The notes beneath the pieces are model-generated. The model was given only the letters and a program-made list of their open reading frames with translations. It ran no database searches and was not told the origin of the DNA. The translations under genes were made by a program, and so were the position numbers. Below, piece by piece: positions 58,311-64,000 of a DNA stretch of 64,000 bases. The first letter of the stretch is position 1, and every line of letters begins with the position of its first letter. The stretch comes from Blastomyces gilchristii SLH14081 (lineage: Eukaryota > Ascomycota > Eurotiomycetes > Onygenales > Ajellomycetaceae): the NCBI RefSeq assembly GCF_000003855.2, contig NW_003101660.1:372001-436000 (forward strand). The letters are read 5' to 3'.

Positions 58311-60240
58311 GAGATCATGGCTTTTACTGTTCTACTTCTGCTTCAATTAATGAAAGTTATAAACATCACAGCATACACGCAAGAATCATTAAATCATATA
58401 TACTGATCAAATCACCTGCTGACTTGCATATGAAATGTCAAAATGTAAAAATATAAAATTGTAAAACTGCAAAAATTGCTTTTTCACAGAAGTGAAGAAA
58501 TGCAAGTTCATTAATATATTAAGAAAAAACTAAGCATCTTGTCAGTCACATCAGCACTGGGCCTTGCTAAGCTTTAATCATTAAATGATGACTGTAAGTG
58601 TTTTCTCAGAAGCTAGGCTGAATATAAATGAATTAGCAATTCAGTAATTCAGTATGATTGATACAGACTTACATAGTTTAATTCAATCAAATTGTAGTGA
58701 TCAGGGTGATAAGTCTTCAATAAGATATTTCACCTATTCACACTTATTCTCAAGTTTCTCTTGCTTTCTCACTTTCCCCTCTTAACTTCTGATATTTTGT
58801 GTAGCTCTTGCACTGTTTGAGATGAAGAGAGGTAATTCTCCTGTTTCTGTAAGAGCTATATTTGTCTGGTTGTGGAAAGTTACTGCTTAAAAACATCAGA
58901 CTTTGAGAAGAGATCTCAATTTATAGCTATAAGCAAATGTTGTCTAGAAATAAGATGGGCTCCATTGAGTCAAAAAAAGTCACTTTTTAAAATATCCAGC
59001 AAATTCAACTTTGAAACCAAACTCTAGCCAAACTCAATCTTGAGCCACTAGTCAACAATTCTCGGGTGTATAGGTCAACGGGTGTAGGGGTGACGAGCGT
59101 AATGTACGCATATGACTCATATATTCTCTGTCCTGATAAAACCTTGGATCCCTATACATCACCTGCGGGGGTAAATTCTTTCACGCCGCACTCACATCCA
59201 CACTCTTCTGCCAACTTCAATACTGTTCTGAAGTTTCACAGAACTTGCACTGGCAAGGATGTCTTGGATGTGGAGAGCGGGTCTCCCATGAGTGGATTTC
59301 CGAAGTTGCATGACATGGACGCTGCTGAGCTGCAACGTTTTCTTAACGGCCCAGGGATCCCACTCAGGTGGTGCATCTTTGGGGTGGAGGTTGAAGCAGC
59401 GAACTTGGCCGCGAGGGACCCAGTGGTTTTGGAGGTGGAAGTTGCTGCACCAGCGGCCTCGTGGTAGTGGAAACCGCGGTTGCTTCATCGACGAGCTTGA
59501 GAGATTATCTCATGGGGAAAATTTATGGGGTCTCAGACTCTAGCTGCCTTTTTGCCTGTTTGCCTTTTATACCACCAATCGGAGGACTGGATTGACAACG
59601 GGCGACTGACGTCCGACTAGCCGACATTGGATTGTTTACCTGGAGGGAGATAAACCAGCATATCAAACGTAACAGCCGGCATAGGTTGGAAAGTGTACTG
59701 GTTTGCCTGCCACAGAACCTGCTAAGGTTTGCACCTACAGGGTACTTCAGTCAACAGTCATAGATCACCGAAGGACCTGTAACCACTACTCTATGTTTAT
59801 AATATGTACAGGTTATTCGGCACAGGTCAAACTGACCTGTGTCAACTAACCTATTTCTGGGTAACTGTACCAGCTCACATAAGCACCTTGACATGGAGTA
59901 GTCAACACCACCCTCTCGGTGAGTAGAAAATCTCTCCCCATTTTGCATTGAAATGACAGTGACGGTCATCATGGGCTGAGGAGTCCTTGAATACTCATGT
60001 ACTGAGTTGGATTGTTTACTTTTGATCTAACTAACTTATTAAACTTTCCAAAGAGGAACAAAAAGAGGCATGTACGACAGAAAATCAAACTAGGTGAGCC
60101 CTGCGCCAGATAGAGAACAGTAAATCAAATCCCAAACCACAATCATCGTCCGATAGCCTTGAATATGTGACCAAAGACATACATCGAACGCTGCAGCCTC
60201 GAACCAGCAGTCGTTTGCTACTATTGGTACCAAGTCATTG
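58311..60240. other. transition from AT-rich tract to balanced sequence, no firm gene
   Basis: Mutated composition fades between about 58500 and 59050. A 133-aa plus frame (59066-59467) and a 98-aa minus frame (59192-59488) overlap; neither shows a known domain. A perfect 9-bp inverted repeat CACAGGTCA-AAC-TGACCTGTG lies at 59821-59841. From 60041 the sequence matches the 3' flank of the Myb gene (62390 onward). Confidence 0.45.
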
Positions 60241-60440
60241 CGGTGATAGACATGTCATCCATGTCCAATCACCCGTTGCAGGACGCATTGTTAAGGGAGC
60301 ATCTGCATGGTTGCAGTTCGGTTCTGTGGAACTTGGCGGATCTTCCATTTGCTGGAATTCCCGCTTCGAGTTCTGCAAAGGAAGGGAGCCGGACCGAGAG
60401 GTTTGTACATCCGCTGAAACGGAATCGTCAGTGGGCACTC
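60041..60440 (-). pseudogene. duplicated 3' end of the Myb-family gene
   Basis: 60160-60440 aligns with 62640-62900, covering the last codons and 3' flank of the Myb gene. On the minus strand the relic reads SGSLPLQNSKREFQ...DPPSSTEPNCNHADAPLTMRPATGDW, matching the gene's LPSLAEFAAGVP...DPPNSTELNWSHADTLPTTGPSAGN. The two Myb repeats are missing, and the normal stop position reads as Trp. The flank AACTTTCCAAAGAGGAACA and CAGAAAATCAAAC is shared with 62404 onward, and part of it again at 63704 onward. Confidence 0.7.
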
Positions 60441-60630
60441 TACAAGAAATTCCTTAAAAAAACTTTTTGCCTTCTGGCAAAGGCCAAGTTTGAGGGAGAC
60501 CACACTTTTTCTCAATATGCCACCAATTCTTTGGACATTTTATAGTTCCTGTGGCATTTTTGATTCCTGAAATGTTTTTTAAACCTAAGAGAGGTCGTAT
60601 TCCTAGGACATTTCTCAACCCTAAGGAGAA

Positions 60631-60741
60631 CCACGCGTTAAACCTATAATGTCATGATTTCGCAGATAGCTTGAGGCTTAATGCCCAGTGTTGGGCCTCA
60701 AGTAGTTTTCAGAATCATGACATTATAGATTTAAAGCGTGG
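60631..60741. repeat. long inverted repeat / cruciform
   Basis: The 29-bp arms at 60631-60659 and 60713-60741 match at 26 positions. A nested stem CTTGAGGC/GCCTCAAG lies inside (60670-60677 and 60695-60702). Similarity extends weakly outward through CCCTAAGGAGAACC and GGTTCCCCTCAGG. Confidence 0.75.
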
Positions 60742-61220
60742 TTCCCCTCAGGCTTAAAAAGGATTCTGAGAACTAAAAAAGCCCTAGAATTTTAAAACCT
60801 CTCAAGAATCATGACATTCGGGTTTAAAAGTGTGGTCCGCCTCAGGATTGAAGAGCGTTCTGAGAATGTGATCTCTCTCAGGTTCAAACAGTATTCTGAG
60901 AACTAAAATGCCTTGAGATTATAGAATGTCTCAAAATACATGACATCTGATTTAAAGTGTGGTTCCCCTCAGGCTTAAAAAGGATTCTGAGAACTAAAAA
61001 TGCCCTAGAATTTTAAACCCTCTCAAGAATCATGACATTCGGGTTTAAAAGTGCGGTTCGCCTCAGGATTGAAGAGCGTTCTGAGAATGTGATCTCTCTC
61101 AGGTTCAAACGGTATTCTGAGAACTAAAAATGCCTTGAGATTATAGAATGTCTCAAATACATGACATCTGATTTAAAGTGTGGTCTCCCTCAAGCTTAAG
61201 GGGCATCCTGAGAACTAAAG
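60741..61220. repeat. tandem repeat, 221-bp period
   Basis: The anchor GTTCCCCTCAGGCTTAAAAA at 60741 recurs at 60962, and a diverged form at 61183: exactly 221 bp each time. Each period is itself two related half-units, as ATTCTGAGAACTAAAA and TTAAA-GTG-GGTT-type blocks recur within it. About 2.2 copies. Confidence 0.8.
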
Positions 61221-62713
61221 ATGCCTTGAAATTCTGTCATGCCGCAAGAACGCTGATTTCTGAGCTTGTGGCAGCTCAATCCCTGGGAAATCATATGTCC
61301 CTGAGAGCTACACCAAAGTCGTGGCCAATCGAACACAGTCAGCAGAATGCCGTAAGAAGGCAAAAAGCCCTGGGACCACGTAAATTTATTGTTGTGGAGC
61401 ACGGAAAGAAAACGCCCCAGTGAAAGATTTAGTTGTAAATGCCAGTACTTTGGGGAGAAATGCCCCAAGAACAACAAATAAAGATCAGAAAATTCCAAGT
61501 TTACATAAAATTTAATTGATGCCCTGAGAGATACAAATATTGGTATCTATAGTCATAATTTTAACATATAGATGTAAAACAGGAATTTGCTTCTAAGATA
61601 TATTCAGAAGCGATAGCATTAAACAACCGAAAAGACACTTAATGATCTTGTTTCTTGCAGTTGCTTCGTTTTCTTTGCTAAACATCAATATCGTTAAGGG
61701 TTTAGATAACGGTGTCTAACCGGTCACTCTTCCGCAAAGGGAGCGGAAACCGCCAGACGGCAAGCCCATTGAGGTTAACCATTTTGTGGTCTGACAAAAA
61801 ACCATTCTCTGACAGAGATGCGCAGGGCCAGAAAGACACCCTACTTTGATTTACTTTTAATCACTTTCACCGTTGACCTTGGAACTCAGTTAGACTCTGC
61901 ACCTACCTTTAGTAATCCATCTCTGGTTGCCGTATACTTTCATCTCCCATGCTTCAATAACGTCGTTGCCGCTTTCCCACGGTTCTCGTGCTTCTCTTCT
62001 TGAACGGTGTCTCGGTCCAGTATCATTTTGTGTTGGTTAACATACTTCAGTATAAGTTTGCTGCTCCATTTTGCGTGTTGAAGCAAGTGATAGTAGTGTG
62101 TTCATTGTTGTTCTATTCAGCAGAGGTGGGATTCCCAATATATATACATACAGACGTACAAGTTTCAGATCTCTTACACGTGTTTCAACCACCGTGATAC
62201 TCAACATTGCGCTTCCCATTCACCCTCCCTCACGCCCCCCGATCTTCACTCACCCCCGAGTCCACCTGGATCTTCCATAAAGCTGCCCGTCCTCCCCCAG
62301 GGTCCTATGTTAGCCTCTTTTTCTACTCTCGCTACAGTCGTTTCTGTGGCATCTGTCAATAGGCTAAAGATGTTTGCAAGTTTTAATCAACTTTCATATT
62401 ATTAAACTTTCCAAGAGGAACACAAGACAGAAAATCAAACAAGGCAGGCCCTGCACCAGAATACAACTAATCAAGATTCAGCACTATAACAGGCAGCATC
62501 ATCATCAGATACAATTACCACGAACATGGACGCCGGGGAGATCCATACAAACCGGTCTCCCACAGTGGGGCCCAAGAATAAATACAGCCCATCAACATAC
62601 CCCGGAACTATAACCATCGTCTGATTAGCCTTGGACACCTGTCCAGAGACATACATCGAGCGCTGCGGTATCGAACCCCCAGTGGTATGGCTATTATTGG
62701 TATTAAGCCACTG
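61221..62713. other. intergenic region between repeat array and Myb gene
   Basis: Frames at 61178-61423 (plus) and 61196-61498 (minus) are unconvincing. 62390-62713 is the 3' flank of the Myb gene and is the copy duplicated at 60041. Within it, on the minus strand, GGTTCGATACC (about 62670) fits a pol III B-box and TGGCTTAATACC lies upstream of it. Confidence 0.4.
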
Positions 62714-62737
62714 CGGTGATAATCACGCCATCCATGT

Positions 62738-63390
62738 CTAATTCCCCGCTGAAGGACCCGTCGTTGGGAGAGTATCTGCGTGGCTCCAGTTCAATTCTGT
62801 GGAATTTGGTGGATCACTTCTATATGCTGGGACTCCGGCAGCGAACTCTGCAAGGGAAGGGAGCCGAACGGAAACTGTGCGTGATGCTTGGAGAGGTTCT
62901 GATGTGGGCTGCGAGAATGAGAATGGAACTGTTCCAGCTTGTCTCGCCATTTCTTGTTCTCCGAGCTGCCAATGCATAGCCTCAGCGGCCCTCCAGGGCA
63001 TGGCCATCTCCTCTGCAATTTTCGCCCACATTTCCGACTTGAATCTGCTTGCTCTGTCAGTAAGCTAGCCGGTTATCATCAGATATCACACCATTTTTAC
63101 CTTTCATATAACAATGCTAGCTTGGTCTTGAGATCCTCGCTCCACTCACCCCGCCTCTCGAGGTAATTCTGGTAGTGCAGGCGACAGCTCATTGCACTTC
63201 GCCCGGGAAGTTTCTCGCTGATATCTTCCCACGTCATTCCGCGCCCCCGAAGCTCGATGATGCGGACATCTTCTTCTGAGGACCACTTTGGCTTCTTCTT
63301 GGGTAGAATTTGGTGTGCATCGGAGCTATCGGTCTGGACGTCAGGTGCCATTGGTTTGTTTTGGGCTAAGTGTTGAGTCATAGACGCCAT
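62738..63390 (-). CDS. Myb/SANT-domain DNA-binding protein, 2 exons, 201 aa
   Basis: Exons 63390-63101 and 63053-62738 join in phase (intron 63054-63100, 47 bp, GT-AG). Two Myb/SANT repeats are visible: residues about 33-80 (KWSSEEDVRIIELRGRGMTWEDISEKLPGR... begins the first; its helix 3 is AMSCRLHYQNYLER) and about 84-135 (WSEDLKTKLALLYER, then MWAKIAEEMAMPWRAAEAMHWQ). The spaced Trp residues and the CRLHYQNYLE recognition helix match a family of short fungal Myb proteins I recognise only as uncharacterised regulators. The C-terminal 65 residues are disordered and Pro/Ser-rich. Its 3' end has been copied to 60041-60440. Nuclear transcription factor role is inferred. Confidence 0.85.
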
Positions 63391-64000
63391 AGAGAAATCT
63401 GCGGTACTTTACGAGGAGAAAAGGGAAGATCGAGGGATGGAAGCAAAGTGGGAGGAGGGCTGGCTTTATATGCCTTCAGACCCTCTGGTCTATGCTAATG
63501 TTCCCCCCTGGAGATGGATTTGGAGCGATCGTGAGAGACCGCACCGTTTACAAGATACGTTGGCTGAGCTAGGGGCCGGCTCGGGGCCTACGAACAGAGG
63601 GGAGGTTCATATGACATCTACAGTACGCCCTCCACACTTCCCGTTGATGTATGGTAGCGATGTATGCAAAATTGACTAACTTCCATCCATTATTGAACTA
63701 CGACAGAAAATCAAACAAGGTGGGTCTTGCGCCGGATAAAACGTGGCTCATCGAGACAATTACCGACAGAGAAACACGAAGCAGAAAGAAAGAACAGAGC
63801 GCATTAGTCCTCACAGGCTAGCTCGTACACCGGCAGACCTGACAGACGACATACATGAGAGCCGGGGAAGATATGTAGAAATCCGTCCCAGTCCGCCTGC
63901 CGAGAAGGGAAACTCCGAATCAACATCTCGTCAAACAAAATGCCAGAGGGCCTCCCAGATTGACCATTCACATCAACATTCCACTATAAAAGCATAAAAC
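63391..64000. other. upstream region of the Myb gene
   Basis: Presumed promoter of the minus-strand Myb gene. A plus-strand frame (63743-63997) overlaps a third partial copy of the repeat starting CAGAAAATCAAACAAGGTGG (about 63704) and is not supported as a gene. Confidence 0.4.

Noticed and set aside
59066..59467. 133-aa plus-strand frame as a gene
   Set aside because: No recognised domain, overlaps an equally long minus-strand frame, and sits in the fading edge of the repeat tract.

Overview
The window is nuclear DNA of a filamentous ascomycete. Genes carry short GT-AG introns of about 50-110 bp. The protein set (fungal flotillin, Elongin A, MFS sugar/alpha-glucoside permease, hemerythrin-like protein, two-repeat Myb protein) and the sharp alternation between GC-balanced gene islands and very AT-rich transposon tracts suit a Eurotiomycete, most likely Onygenales/Ajellomycetaceae (Blastomyces-like). 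The species is an inference; no marker gene is present.

Layout. 1-6.2 kb is a gene island: a conserved hypothetical protein (minus strand), a spacer with SINE-like repeats, and a seven-exon flotillin (plus strand). 6.2-36.3 kb is an AT-rich tract of C-to-T-mutated transposons that can be resolved into layers. Chromovirus B (12144-19952) sits inside a second copy of the same family, chromovirus A (6331-21969), with matching target-site duplications. A itself interrupts an unidentified minus-strand reading frame. A different chromovirus, C (23339-30582, plus strand), is inserted just past the helicase end of a minus-strand Helitron (about 30.6-36 kb). 36.3-46.9 kb is a second gene island: a hemerythrin-like pseudogene with three nonsense codons, a truncated MFS transporter, an intact seven-exon MFS transporter and Elongin A.

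46.9-58.3 kb is a second AT-rich tract. It starts with a DUF3435 (tyrosine-recombinase-like, C2H2-tailed) gene whose 5' end is undamaged while the rest is heavily mutated. It continues with a full-length Tad-like LINE (50719-58291) flanked by a 19-bp target-site duplication and ending in a (TCAA)n tail. 58.3-64 kb returns to balanced composition, with a hairpin plus 221-bp tandem repeat array, a Myb-family gene and a duplicated copy of that gene's 3' end.

The unifying process is a RIP-like C-to-T decay of repeats. It spares the outer edges of several elements, leaves one unmutated island inside the LINE, and may have spilled into the hemerythrin gene next to the tract. The most novel-looking items are the extra reading frames downstream of the chromodomain in both chromovirus families, the frame-continuous host sequence reconstructed across the element A target site, and the DUF3435 gene with its abrupt mutation boundary. 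Coordinates of decayed domains are approximate; exon coordinates of the intact genes were worked out by hand from splice sites and reading-frame continuity.
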